From NCBI GenBank assembly GCA_018222605.1, contig JAAEZZ010000003.1, forward strand, positions 286,272 to 350,271: a DNA stretch of 64,000 nucleotides, given 5' to 3'. Under the pieces are notes generated by a model, which worked only from the letters and a program-made list of their open reading frames with translations, was not told the origin of the DNA and did no database searches. The position numbers were made by a program, and so were the translations under genes. This document shows, piece after piece, positions 1 to 7,845 of the stretch (the first letter of the stretch is position 1; the number at the start of each line of letters is the position of its first letter). Source of the DNA: Alphaproteobacteria bacterium. GTDB lineage: Bacteria > Pseudomonadota > Alphaproteobacteria > Caulobacterales > Hyphomonadaceae.

Positions 1-1
1 G

Positions 2-418
2 GCACTGTCCGATTGGATCAAGGCCCATGTCGACAAGCCGCTCATCATTGGCCCGGACGCTGAGAGCGAGCAATGGGTTTCTGACGTGGCCGACCGAGCG
101 AGCGCCCCGCATCTTGTGCTCTCCAAATTCCGCCATGGCGACCGCAATGTAGAAGTGACAGCGCCTGGCCTTGAAAACTGGACCGGCCATCAACCCGTTC
201 TTGTCGACGACATTGCCTCTTCCGGGCGAACCATGATGGAAGCGGCCCGCCACTTTGAGACCGCTGGCTTTGCAAAACCGGTCTGCGTGATCGTCCATCC
301 GCTCTTTGCCGGCGATGCTTATGAGGACCTTAAGTCTGTCTCGACACGTGTCGTATCGACCAATGCGGTCCAACATGCCTCAAATGAGATTTCGATCACG
401 CCCTTACTGGTCGGTTAG
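2..418 (+). CDS. Ribose-phosphate pyrophosphokinase-like protein, 3' part
   Basis: This is the C-terminal 138 residues of a phosphoribosyltransferase-fold protein; the 5' end lies outside the window and the frame is open from base 2. The PRPP-binding loop is visible as VLVDDIASSGRTM, the signature of ribose-phosphate diphosphokinases, which make PRPP from ribose-5-phosphate and ATP. It is preceded by the segment LIIGPDAESEQW and followed by the usual HPLFAGDAYEDL region. Housekeeping PRPP synthetases are about 310 residues, so more than half is missing here. Whether this is a chromosomal copy or an accessory copy carried with the metal cargo cannot be decided. Confidence 0.85.
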   Translation, partial: ALSDWIKAHVDKPLIIGPDAESEQWVSDVADRASAPHLVLSKFRHGDRNVEVTAPGLENWTGHQPVLVDDIASSGRTMMEAARHFETAGFAKPVCVIVHPLFAGDAYEDLKSVSTRVVSTNAVQHASNEISITPLLVG

Positions 419-566
419 GCGCCGCAATGAGGACGCGCAGTTTGACCGGTCCCAACGGTCTTTTTGATAGAAATCAAACCGGCAGGGTCGCCATGCTTTA
501 TCAAACAAACCGGCTTTGGAACAAAATGCCTGACCGTGTCACGGTCAGGCCTTCATGGAGTGTGTC

Positions 567-1094
567 ATGAAACACAAAGCTACACGTCTTATCTCAACCT
601 TGCTCACCACCTCGTTACTCCTGACGAGCATGGCCGCAGCTGAAACCCCAAACCCTCAGCTGGAAAAAGAACCAGCGGCACACATGACAGAGCGCGACGG
701 CGTTCGACTGCACCTTGGCCTACGCAGCAGGATGCAAGAACACGATCTTGACGGTGACAGTCTACGCAGCCGCGCAGAGTTTGATGCCTGGCACAGCGCG
801 AATTTCGCGCTGATGGATGCCGATGGCGACGGTCTGACGCTTGAGGATTTTCAAGGCGCGCAGCTCGGACCAGGCCCCTATGGCGCCGGCCATCATGCGC
901 GCCGGGCGAAAATGCGTGAGCAGGCCGACCTGCGCAAGAAAGCACGTTTCCAACTCATGGACAGCGACGGCGACGGTGTTGTGACCCTCAGCGAGCATGA
1001 CGCATTCACCGAGCACGTCTTTCTGGAAGCAGACGCCGATGATGATGGGTATCTCACTTTTCAGGAGCTCAAGCAGCACAATCGCGGCATGTAA
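567..1094 (+). CDS. Secreted EF-hand calcium-binding protein
   Basis: A 175-residue protein with an N-terminal signal peptide (hydrophobic stretch ending near AAAETP) and four EF-hand loops, recognisable as DLDGDSLRSRAEF, DADGDGLTLEDF, DSDGDGVVTLSEHD and DADDDGYLTFQEL. It should be periplasmic and bind calcium or another divalent ion. I chose the ATG at 567 because GGAG lies six bases upstream; the ATG at 555 would place that ribosome-binding site inside the gene. Proteins of this kind are common beside copper and cobalt efflux genes, but no specific role can be read from the sequence. Confidence 0.8.
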   Translation: MKHKATRLISTLLTTSLLLTSMAAAETPNPQLEKEPAAHMTERDGVRLHLGLRSRMQEHDLDGDSLRSRAEFDAWHSANFALMDADGDGLTLEDFQGAQLGPGPYGAGHHARRAKMREQADLRKKARFQLMDSDGDGVVTLSEHDAFTEHVFLEADADDDGYLTFQELKQHNRGM

Positions 1095-1864
1095 GGCATA
1101 CCAATCGGTTAAGTCCTACTGATCTCGGCGACAGTATTGCCGAGGTCAGCAACCCGTTTTCAGAGCAACGCCGCTATTGAACCCGTTTTAGCTACTGGCC
1201 TTAACACCGAATGAAGCAAGCTTAACATCGCACTAAAATCCGCAATACGCATACGCGGCCGCCAGTTCGTCCCCCTAGTGCATGATCTACATCCCGATGT
1301 TTCTTTGCATGAGTCGCATCCATTTTGCAAAAAGTCTGACAAATCAATCCACAACCCACGCGCGAACGGATGAGCGGCTAGGTTGTGCTTTTATCTTCAC
1401 GCCGCCCTTCAAAACCTGTCAGTATCGTCAATTTACTTGCCACGTGTATTTCTGAGCTTAAAAGCCAGCGCTGATGAAAACGCTGGCCAGACGCTCAGTT
1501 CGGCTTGAGGAAGATAAACGGCGCTGGCTCATCCAACGCCCAAGGATATTCGTCATTACCGGCGATATCGTCCCAATATAATTCGCCGGTTTCGCAGCCT
1601 TGATGAACTGGGAAATTCCTCGTCAACTACGCATCGCTTGGGCTGGGCGATATCTATCCAACCGGACATTCGCGGTTCCTGGCGGGACTGGAATCACTCA
1701 ATGGTTTCCTGCTGATTTCGTGCTCGGCATCCTTCATTTTCCTCCTGATGCGAAACCAAATGGATGGTCCAATTACAGGCGGAATTCAAAAATCGGATTA
1801 ACTCGGAACCTGTTCACACACTTCTCCGTTAGTCGTGGAAATACCCCACCACTGTATAAGGAGG
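1095..1864. other. Long non-coding or decayed stretch
   Basis: About 770 bases with no convincing intact gene on either strand. It contains one recognisable gene 3' end on the minus strand (listed separately) and a small hairpin just beyond it at 1464-1487. The plus-strand open frame beginning at 1600 has no family features and overlaps the DUF305 gene. Confidence 0.5.
1495..1626 (-). pseudogene. 3' fragment of an unidentified gene
   Basis: Reading the minus strand from about 1626 down to a stop at 1495-1497 gives a 43-residue acidic, Trp- and Pro-containing tail with the segments ETGELYWDDIAGNDEYPWAL and DEPAPFIFLKPN. An in-frame stop lies directly upstream, so only the end of a former gene remains. 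A 7-bp inverted repeat (GCCAGCG at 1464-1470, CGCTGGC at 1481-1487) lies just past the stop and may be its old terminator. The protein-like composition and the hairpin suggest a real remnant, but I do not recognise the family. Confidence 0.35.
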
Positions 1865-1879
1865 ATGTTGAAAGTGGAT

Positions 1880-2434
1880 ATGAAGAACAGTTATTGGCGG
1901 TTTGGAGCAATGATCATCACATCGGTGATCGTGATGTTTGGACTGATGTACCTCAACACCTATGCGTGGGAGCATGTTCGCTGGAGCGAGACACGCTTCT
2001 ACATGGCCTTCATCATGGGCGCCGCGATGGCCATCGTGATGCTGAGCTTCATGCTCAACATGTACAAGGACAGCCGGATCAATTTCGGCATTTTCGTTGG
2101 TGCTGCGGTCGTGTTCGTCCTGGCCCTCTGGCTGGTGCGCAGCCAGAGCACCGTCGACGACCGGTCCTACATGAAAGCGATGATCCCCCACCACTCCATT
2201 GCCATCATGACAAGTGAACGCGCCGGCATCGAGGATGTCCGTGTGCGCGAGCTTGCCGACGAGATCATCACGGCGCAGCGCCGCGAGATCAAGGAAATGG
2301 AATGGCTGATTTCCGACATCGCGGAGAATGGTCCGGCATCGACGGAAGGCGAGGCGGCGAGCCGCCCCGTTCCTCCCTTTGAAGGCACGCTCAATCCAGA
2401 CGACGCTGCCGGGGCAGCCATCGCGGAGGACTAA
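1880..2434 (+). CDS. DUF305 family copper-associated membrane protein
   Basis: About 184 residues. Three hydrophobic segments at the N-terminus are followed by a DUF305-type domain with the His motif MIPHHSIAIMTSERA and the downstream helix ADEIITAQRREIKEMEWLI. DUF305 proteins are four-helix His/Met-rich proteins often found in copper or other metal resistance clusters; their biochemical role is not settled. The start is uncertain. AAGGAGG at about 1858-1864 touches an ATG at 1865 and is well spaced for a GTG at 1874, whereas MKNSYWRFG from the ATG at 1880 fits the usual family N-terminus. It lies upstream of the MBL/rhodanese and csoR genes. Confidence 0.75.
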   Translation: MKNSYWRFGAMIITSVIVMFGLMYLNTYAWEHVRWSETRFYMAFIMGAAMAIVMLSFMLNMYKDSRINFGIFVGAAVVFVLALWLVRSQSTVDDRSYMKAMIPHHSIAIMTSERAGIEDVRVRELADEIITAQRREIKEMEWLISDIAENGPASTEGEAASRPVPPFEGTLNPDDAAGAAIAED

Positions 2435-2488
2435 CGCGCCTTCCACGTCCAGTCAGACCCATTCGATCCCGAAAAGGAGCGAAACAGA

Positions 2489-3844
2489 ATGAGACTCGAA
2501 AAGATCAAGACACAGGGTCTTGCCCACCTTTCCTACTTCCTGAGCGCCGATGGCGAAGCGGCCGTCATCGATCCGCGGCGTGACATCGACATCTATCTGG
2601 ACCTCGCCCGTGAAGAAGGCTCGATCATCACGCACGTCTTCGAAACTCACCGGAACGAGGACCTGCTCTCAGGCGCCCCCGTGCTGAAGGAAGAGACCGG
2701 CGCAAAGGTCTGGCACGGGCCGAACCCTGAAAAGCCGATCCAGTATGCAGCCGAGACGCGGGAAGGCGACACGTTCGAGATTGGCGGCGCGCTCCTGAAG
2801 GTGCTCGAAACGCCCGGGCACACCGACGACAGCCTGTCCTACGTGCTTTATGACAAGAGCTTCGAGGAAGGCCCGGTTGGCGTGTTCACGGGCGATGCCC
2901 TGTTCATTGGCGATGTAGGGCGCACGGACTTCTATCCCGACCGCAAACGCGAAGTCGCCGGCCTGCTCTATGACAGCCTGGAGAAACTGTTGGGGCTCGG
3001 CGACCAGTGCCTCGTCTATCCCGCGCATGGCGCCGGTTCGGTCTGCGGCTCCGGCATGGCCGACCGGGAGTTCTCTTCCATCGGTCACGAGAAGCTCAAC
3101 AATCCACGCCTGCAGATCGGCGACCGGGAAGCTTTCATCGACGCCAAGGTGGCCGAGAACCACTACATACCGCCCTATTTCCGGCGCATGGAAGAGGGCA
3201 ATATGGAAGGCACCGAAGCCGCGCCGCCGGCGCCGCGGCCCGCCTCCCCGGCCAGGTTGCTCGATCCGGGTGATGCGGTCTGCCTCGATGTTCGCGGCAT
3301 TTTCGACTTTGCCGGCGGACACCGCACGGGCTCGCTCTGCATCCCGGATGACATGCTTGCCGCCTTCGCGGGCTGGTTGCTGCCAGGCGACAAACCGGTG
3401 CTGCTGGTAGCGCGCGATGACGACCAGGCGGTCGATGCGGCCACGACGCTTCAGCGGATCGGCTTCGACAATGTGAGCGGATTTGTCAGCGGGGCCATGC
3501 CCGTGGCGGTCCAGAACGGCCCGCTCGACACACTCGACTTCGTCGATACCGAAACCGTCGCCGCGCGCGTGGACAATCCGCCCGCTGGCTGGACCCTGCT
3601 CGATGTCCGGGCCATCGACGAGTATGAGAGCGGCCACATCAAGGACAGCAAGCACGCTTATGTCGGCAAACTGCCTGATGCGGCCAGTGACCTCGACCCG
3701 GACAAGCCCGTCACCGTCATGTGCGGAAGCGGCGCCCGGGCCACCATTGCCGCCTCGCAGCTCATGCGGAAGGGGTTCTCCGAGGTCGATGTCTATATCG
3801 GCTCGATGAAGGCGTGGACCGCAGCTGGAAATGCCATTGAGTGA
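2489..3844 (+). CDS. MBL-fold hydrolase with two rhodanese domains
   Basis: A 451-residue protein. The N-terminal half is a metallo-beta-lactamase fold of the persulfide dioxygenase/glyoxalase II type, with the motifs ETPGHTDDSLSY, FTGDALFIGDVGRTDF and YPAHGAGSVCG. The first metal motif is the variant ETHRNEDLLSG instead of THxHxDH, as seen in this subfamily. Two rhodanese-like domains follow. The first, around residues 255-345, lacks an obvious catalytic Cys; the second carries the loop VMCGSGAR with the catalytic Cys near residue 411. A role in persulfide or sulfane-sulfur handling is likely for the family. An AAAAGGAG ribosome-binding site precedes the ATG. Confidence 0.88.
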   Translation: MRLEKIKTQGLAHLSYFLSADGEAAVIDPRRDIDIYLDLAREEGSIITHVFETHRNEDLLSGAPVLKEETGAKVWHGPNPEKPIQYAAETREGDTFEIGGALLKVLETPGHTDDSLSYVLYDKSFEEGPVGVFTGDALFIGDVGRTDFYPDRKREVAGLLYDSLEKLLGLGDQCLVYPAHGAGSVCGSGMADREFSSIGHEKLNNPRLQIGDREAFIDAKVAENHYIPPYFRRMEEGNMEGTEAAPPAPRPASPARLLDPGDAVCLDVRGIFDFAGGHRTGSLCIPDDMLAAFAGWLLPGDKPVLLVARDDDQAVDAATTLQRIGFDNVSGFVSGAMPVAVQNGPLDTLDFVDTETVAARVDNPPAGWTLLDVRAIDEYESGHIKDSKHAYVGKLPDAASDLDPDKPVTVMCGSGARATIAASQLMRKGFSEVDVYIGSMKAWTAAGNAIE

Positions 3845-3927
3845 TGACTGTCAGTCCATCTTGGGCTGAACCTTTCGTTTCTGACGCATAAAGAGACTGG
3901 AAATTGCTTCACGAGGTCCCCATATGT

Positions 3928-3945
3928 ATACCCTGTATGGGGTAT
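3928..3945. promoter_or_regulatory. Probable CsoR operator
   Basis: A perfect dyad ATACCC-TGTATG-GGGTAT lies just upstream of the csoR start at 3951. G/C-rich half-sites inside an A/T flank are typical of CsoR-family operators. The position indicates autoregulation and copper-relieved expression of csoR and perhaps the downstream cus genes. It also argues against the more upstream start at 3924, which would put the operator inside the gene. Confidence 0.65.
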
Positions 3946-3950
3946 TTGCC

Positions 3951-4226
3951 ATGAAGACTGAAACCAAAGAGGCCGCGACCCGGAGGCTTGCCCGCATCGA
4001 GGGACAAGTGCGCGGCATCACGAAGATGGTGTCCGACGACCGGTATTGTATTGATGTCATTCGTCAGGTGCAGGCTGTGAAGGCCGCGCTTGTCGGCCTC
4101 GAGGCCGTTATCCTGGATGACCATATTGCAACGTGTGTGGATCATGCCCTGACCGGAAGCAATGTCGATGACCGGCGTGAAAAGGTCGAGGAACTTGTTG
4201 CTGTGCTTGGTGGCCGCAAGAAGTAG
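3951..4226 (+). CDS. csoR: Copper-sensing repressor of the CsoR family
   Basis: A 91-residue all-alpha DNA-binding protein of the CsoR/RcnR family. The copper ligand set is intact: Cys33 (DDRYCIDV), His58 and Cys62 (DDHIATCVDH), with the C-(25)-H-(3)-C spacing of CsoR, rather than the ligand patterns of the RcnR or FrmR branches. Cu(I) binding releases the repressor from DNA. It sits immediately upstream of a Met/His-rich secreted protein and the cusCBA-like operon, which are the likely targets. An apparent longer start at 3924 would read through the operator dyad, so 3951 is preferred. Confidence 0.9.
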   Translation: MKTETKEAATRRLARIEGQVRGITKMVSDDRYCIDVIRQVQAVKAALVGLEAVILDDHIATCVDHALTGSNVDDRREKVEELVAVLGGRKK

Positions 4227-4279
4227 CGGCCTCACAGTTTGTTGAAATGAAAGTTTTAATCTTTTCACGTATTTGAACA

Positions 4280-4699
4280 ATGATGCAGTTTGTGACCCGC
4301 CTCCTGACACTGTTTGCCGCTGCCTTCATGGCGGCTCATCCGGTCATGGCGTGTCCATTGATGGTCGGGGCCTCCGAAACCGCGCCGACTGAAATGAGCA
4401 GCAATCATCCCTGTCATGACATGGCGATGGAAGCCATGGCCGACACCGGGCATACAGATCAGGCGTCATCGTCTGATTGCCCCGCGGGATACGACTGTGC
4501 ACCCATGCTTATCCAGGCGCACAGTGACGCCAATCCAGTTGCACCTGTTGCGAATGTAGACGCAGAATTTGCTGCGGTTCTCGCTAACCCACCAAAGGCA
4601 TTCCTGCCAGAGCGCGAAACACTAAAGACCGGGCCTCCACCTCGGCTGGATATCGTCCAGCACACGCCAATATCGCTAAAGCAGCGCTTCCTGAATTGA
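4280..4699 (+). CDS. Small secreted Met/His/Cys-containing protein, copper cluster
   Basis: A 139-residue protein with a signal peptide (FVTRLLTLFAAAFMAAHPVMA) followed by potential metal ligands: CPLMVG, NHPCHDMAMEAMADTGHTD and DCPAGYDCAPM. The conserved-looking tail LKTGPPPRLDIVQHTPISLK recalls small proteins encoded just upstream of RND copper pumps in alphaproteobacteria, but I cannot assign a named family. It is probably periplasmic and copper-binding. It lies between csoR and the TolC gene, same strand, with a 72-base gap to the latter. Confidence 0.65.
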   Translation: MMQFVTRLLTLFAAAFMAAHPVMACPLMVGASETAPTEMSSNHPCHDMAMEAMADTGHTDQASSSDCPAGYDCAPMLIQAHSDANPVAPVANVDAEFAAVLANPPKAFLPERETLKTGPPPRLDIVQHTPISLKQRFLN

Positions 4700-4771
4700 G
4701 AGCGATGACCTGCGGCTGCCACAGCAGCCCGTCGTCATCGTCTCACACAATTCAGAAGAGCCTGTTTTATC

Positions 4772-5986
4772 ATGCCCCACATTTCGAGAATGCTGCTGGT
4801 CGCAGCGTTTGCCGCTGTGCCCCTTGCGGCGGTTGCCAGCGCTCAGAGCTTTGCCGAGCTTGAAGCCCGTCTCGAGGCCCATCCAAGCCTCTCCGCTCTC
4901 GGTTACGATGCCGAAGCCGACCGGGAGCGTGCAGTCGCCTCAACCGCACTCCCGGACCCGGTCGTATCCCTCGGGATCAACAACATTCCGATTTTCGATC
5001 CCTCATTCGACAGTTACTTGCCGACCAATAAAGCCGTTGGTATCCGGCAACAATTTCCGAGCTTCGCGGGCCGTGAAGCCCGCGCCGGTGAAGCCCGGGC
5101 GATGTCAGCACAGACCGAGGCGGTTCGCGATGCCCGTTATGCGGCCTTGCGCGCCGAACTCATCGCTTTTCTCGCTGACAAGACTAGACTGACCAGGCAG
5201 AGATCCCTCGCCGAAGCGCGAAACGCCAAATATGACGAGCTTGTCGACATTGTCGAGGCCGAGATCGACGCGGGCCGCCCGGCCGTCTATCGCCTTGCCG
5301 AAATTGAAAGCGAACGGGCAGAAGTTTCCCGGACGCTTGTTGATCTTGATCGGCAGGAAGCCGAGACCGATGCGCGCCTGATCGAACTCGTCGGACTGGT
5401 CCCTTCGACCGGCCTCCCTCCCCTGACTGAAAGAGACTGGTCCGGCGCAGCGCTTGAGTTCCATACCGTGCGTGTTGCCGACGCGGCCGTCCGCGTTACC
5501 GATTACGGTATCGACGAGGCCCGCGCGGCCTGGAAGCCAGAATGGGGGGCCCAGCTCACTTATCAACAGCGCGATGAAGGCGCGATGTTCGCGGGGGATG
5601 ACTGGGTCTCCGGTATGGTGACTTTTACGGTTCCGCTCTGGGCCGAAAGGAAGCAGGCGCCGAACTTGCGCGCCGCAAAGGCCGAGCGGGCCGGCGCCGA
5701 GCAACGCTACCAGGCCGCCGCACGGAATGCGGCGGCCCAGTATGCGTCCCGGGACGCCATTATCCGCGCGGCCGATGCCAGTATCGACGTCCTGCAGGTC
5801 AAGATCGCTGCCGTCGAAGACGAAGTCGAGGCCCAGCTGATTACCTATGAATCCGGTGTTGGCGGCTATGCGCCGATCATTGACGGCGAGATCGCCATTC
5901 TCAAACTCCGGGCGGAAATCGAAGCTGAAACGGCCCGCAAGGCCGCTGCGATCGCACGCCTGAATGCCCTCCTGGTGACACAATGA
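4772..5986 (+). CDS. TolC-family outer membrane efflux protein (CusC-like)
   Basis: A 404-residue protein with a signal peptide (ending VASAQS) and a single long helical hairpin architecture: heptad-rich stretches such as RAEVSRTLVDLDRQEAETDA and a second repeat with AERAGAEQRYQAAARNAAAQ. It is the outer-membrane channel of a tripartite heavy-metal efflux pump. Its TGA overlaps the ATG of the adaptor gene (5983-5986), so the two are translationally coupled. It is shorter than classic CusC (about 460 residues) but complete at both ends by eye. Confidence 0.88.
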   Translation: MPHISRMLLVAAFAAVPLAAVASAQSFAELEARLEAHPSLSALGYDAEADRERAVASTALPDPVVSLGINNIPIFDPSFDSYLPTNKAVGIRQQFPSFAGREARAGEARAMSAQTEAVRDARYAALRAELIAFLADKTRLTRQRSLAEARNAKYDELVDIVEAEIDAGRPAVYRLAEIESERAEVSRTLVDLDRQEAETDARLIELVGLVPSTGLPPLTERDWSGAALEFHTVRVADAAVRVTDYGIDEARAAWKPEWGAQLTYQQRDEGAMFAGDDWVSGMVTFTVPLWAERKQAPNLRAAKAERAGAEQRYQAAARNAAAQYASRDAIIRAADASIDVLQVKIAAVEDEVEAQLITYESGVGGYAPIIDGEIAILKLRAEIEAETARKAAAIARLNALLVTQ

Positions 5987-7845
5987 AAAAGACATTCCTG
6001 ATAATGGGCACCGCATCTGCCGCCCTCTTGCTCGCCGCATGCGGCGCACCGGTCGGATCACCGGGCGGCCAGGGTGAAAAGCCGAACGCCTCGAGCGAGA
6101 CGCAACGATACACCTGCCCCATGCACCCTCACTATATTTCGACCGATCCGGACGGCACCTGCCCGATCTGTGGCATGGACCTGGTGCCTGCCGACAAGGC
6201 CCAGGAACCAACGAGCTCAGCAGGCGAAATCCTTTACTACAAGCATCCCATGGGCAAGCCGGACACCTCGCCCGTTCCGAAAAAGGATTCCATGGGCATG
6301 GATTACATCCCGGTTTATGCCGATGACACCGGATCGGGCGTGGCCGTCTCGCCGGAAATGATCCAGACCATGGGGATCCGGACAGCACCTGCCGAGACCG
6401 GGGATTTCAGCCGTGTACTGAGAGCCTTCGGCACGGTCGAGACCAATGAACGGCTCGAAAATGTTACCGTCTCGCGGCTAGAAGGCTGGATTGAGAATCT
6501 GGCGGTCAATGCCGAGGGCGACACCGTCCGCCCCGGCAGTCTCCTCTACCGGATCTACAGTCCGGACCTGATCGCCGCGCAGAAAGATTATCTGAACTCG
6601 TTCAAGATCGGCAACGAAGCGCGCATCGCGTCGGTTCGCCAACGCCTGCGCTCCCTTGGCATGCAGAATGCGGCCATCGACCGGCTGACCGAAACCCGCC
6701 AGGTCATTGAACGTGTTCCAGTTTACGCAGAAGCCGGCGGCACGGTTGCCGAGCTTCAGGTCCGCAATGGCGACTATGTCAAACCCGGTACACCCATACT
6801 GCGCCTGCAATCCTATGCCGATGTCTGGGTCATTGCCTCTGTGCCGGAGAGCGACCTGCCGCTAGTGCAGGCAGGCATGCCGGCCGAACTCGATTTTCCG
6901 AGCGCGCCCGATGCCCCCGGTAAAGGCCAGGTCGACTATATCTATCCGACAATCGACCCGAAAACCCGTACAGCCGACGTCCGGATCGAAGTGGACAATG
7001 TGTCGGGCTATCTTCGCCCGGGCGCCTATGCGGACATAAGGCTGAATATCGGCGGCCGACCGCGTCTTTCGGTTCCAAGTGAAGCCATTCTGCTTGGTAG
7101 CGAGGGCGCCCGTGTCGTCATCGCCGAAGGCAATGGCCGCTTCTCCGGACGCGCCGTGCAAACCGGGATTTCGGCCAATGGCCGGACCGAAATCCTGTCG
7201 GGTCTGGAAAGCGGCGACATGGTCGTCGCCAGCGGGCAGTTCCTGCTCGATAGCGAAGCCAACCTGAAAGAAGGCCTTGCTAAGCTGGAAGCTCCAGATG
7301 CGAGTGCGGCCAGTCCGGAAACACCGCTCTTCGATATACCGGTGGACAGTAAAGCCCTCGCCGAAATCGATCACTTCACTGACATGGCGCTCTACTTCCA
7401 CGAGGCCCTGACAGACGGGTATGACATCGATCCGCTATTCGTGGATCCGGCGCTCGCCCTGGTGCCAGTGCTGCGGGACCGTTACGCGAACACGAAACTG
7501 GCACCGGTCATGGATGCTACGCAAACCGCTCTCGCCGCCGCGCAAAACGCCACGGACCGCGAAGACCTTGCCACGCAACTCTCAGACCTGGTCGAGGCCT
7601 TGAAACCCTGGCTGCTGGAAGGCGCACCTCAGCATTACAGCGAGGCTGGTCTGGTGCTCTACCGGGACATGGCAACGGGCCGGTACTGGCTGCAGGAAGA
7701 AGCCAAACCGGCCAATCCGTACAGCGCAGATGGGGCCGAACGGATTGACTGGCCCAGGCCGATGGCCGGCATGTCGATGACGACCAATGACAGCGAGACT
7801 GGCGCTGACCAGGCCCCTGGGCATTCGGGGGACGGTCATGACTGA
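5983..7845 (+). CDS. cusB: Copper RND efflux periplasmic adaptor with metal-binding domains (CusB-like)
   Basis: A 620-residue lipoprotein adaptor (lipobox LLAAC, Cys20). Two heavy-metal-binding domains are seen near the N-terminus: one at residues 43-70 with YTCPMHPHYIS and TCPICGMDL, and one at about 88-113 with KHPMGKPDTSP and KKDSMGMDYIPVY. The membrane-fusion core follows, with the barrel-sandwich segment RLEGWIENLAVNAEGDTV and IYSPDLIAAQKDYL, which is typical of CusB. A C-terminal extension of about 170 residues lies beyond the adaptor core (from about residue 450); I do not recognise it. It hands Cu(I)/Ag(I) to the pump encoded next. Confidence 0.92.
   Translation: MKKTFLIMGTASAALLLAACGAPVGSPGGQGEKPNASSETQRYTCPMHPHYISTDPDGTCPICGMDLVPADKAQEPTSSAGEILYYKHPMGKPDTSPVPKKDSMGMDYIPVYADDTGSGVAVSPEMIQTMGIRTAPAETGDFSRVLRAFGTVETNERLENVTVSRLEGWIENLAVNAEGDTVRPGSLLYRIYSPDLIAAQKDYLNSFKIGNEARIASVRQRLRSLGMQNAAIDRLTETRQVIERVPVYAEAGGTVAELQVRNGDYVKPGTPILRLQSYADVWVIASVPESDLPLVQAGMPAELDFPSAPDAPGKGQVDYIYPTIDPKTRTADVRIEVDNVSGYLRPGAYADIRLNIGGRPRLSVPSEAILLGSEGARVVIAEGNGRFSGRAVQTGISANGRTEILSGLESGDMVVASGQFLLDSEANLKEGLAKLEAPDASAASPETPLFDIPVDSKALAEIDHFTDMALYFHEALTDGYDIDPLFVDPALALVPVLRDRYANTKLAPVMDATQTALAAAQNATDREDLATQLSDLVEALKPWLLEGAPQHYSEAGLVLYRDMATGRYWLQEEAKPANPYSADGAERIDWPRPMAGMSMTTNDSETGADQAPGHSGDGHD

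Noticed and set aside
1600..2217. Long plus-strand frame overlapping the DUF305 gene
   Set aside because: No family features; its second half is the DUF305 gene read out of frame.
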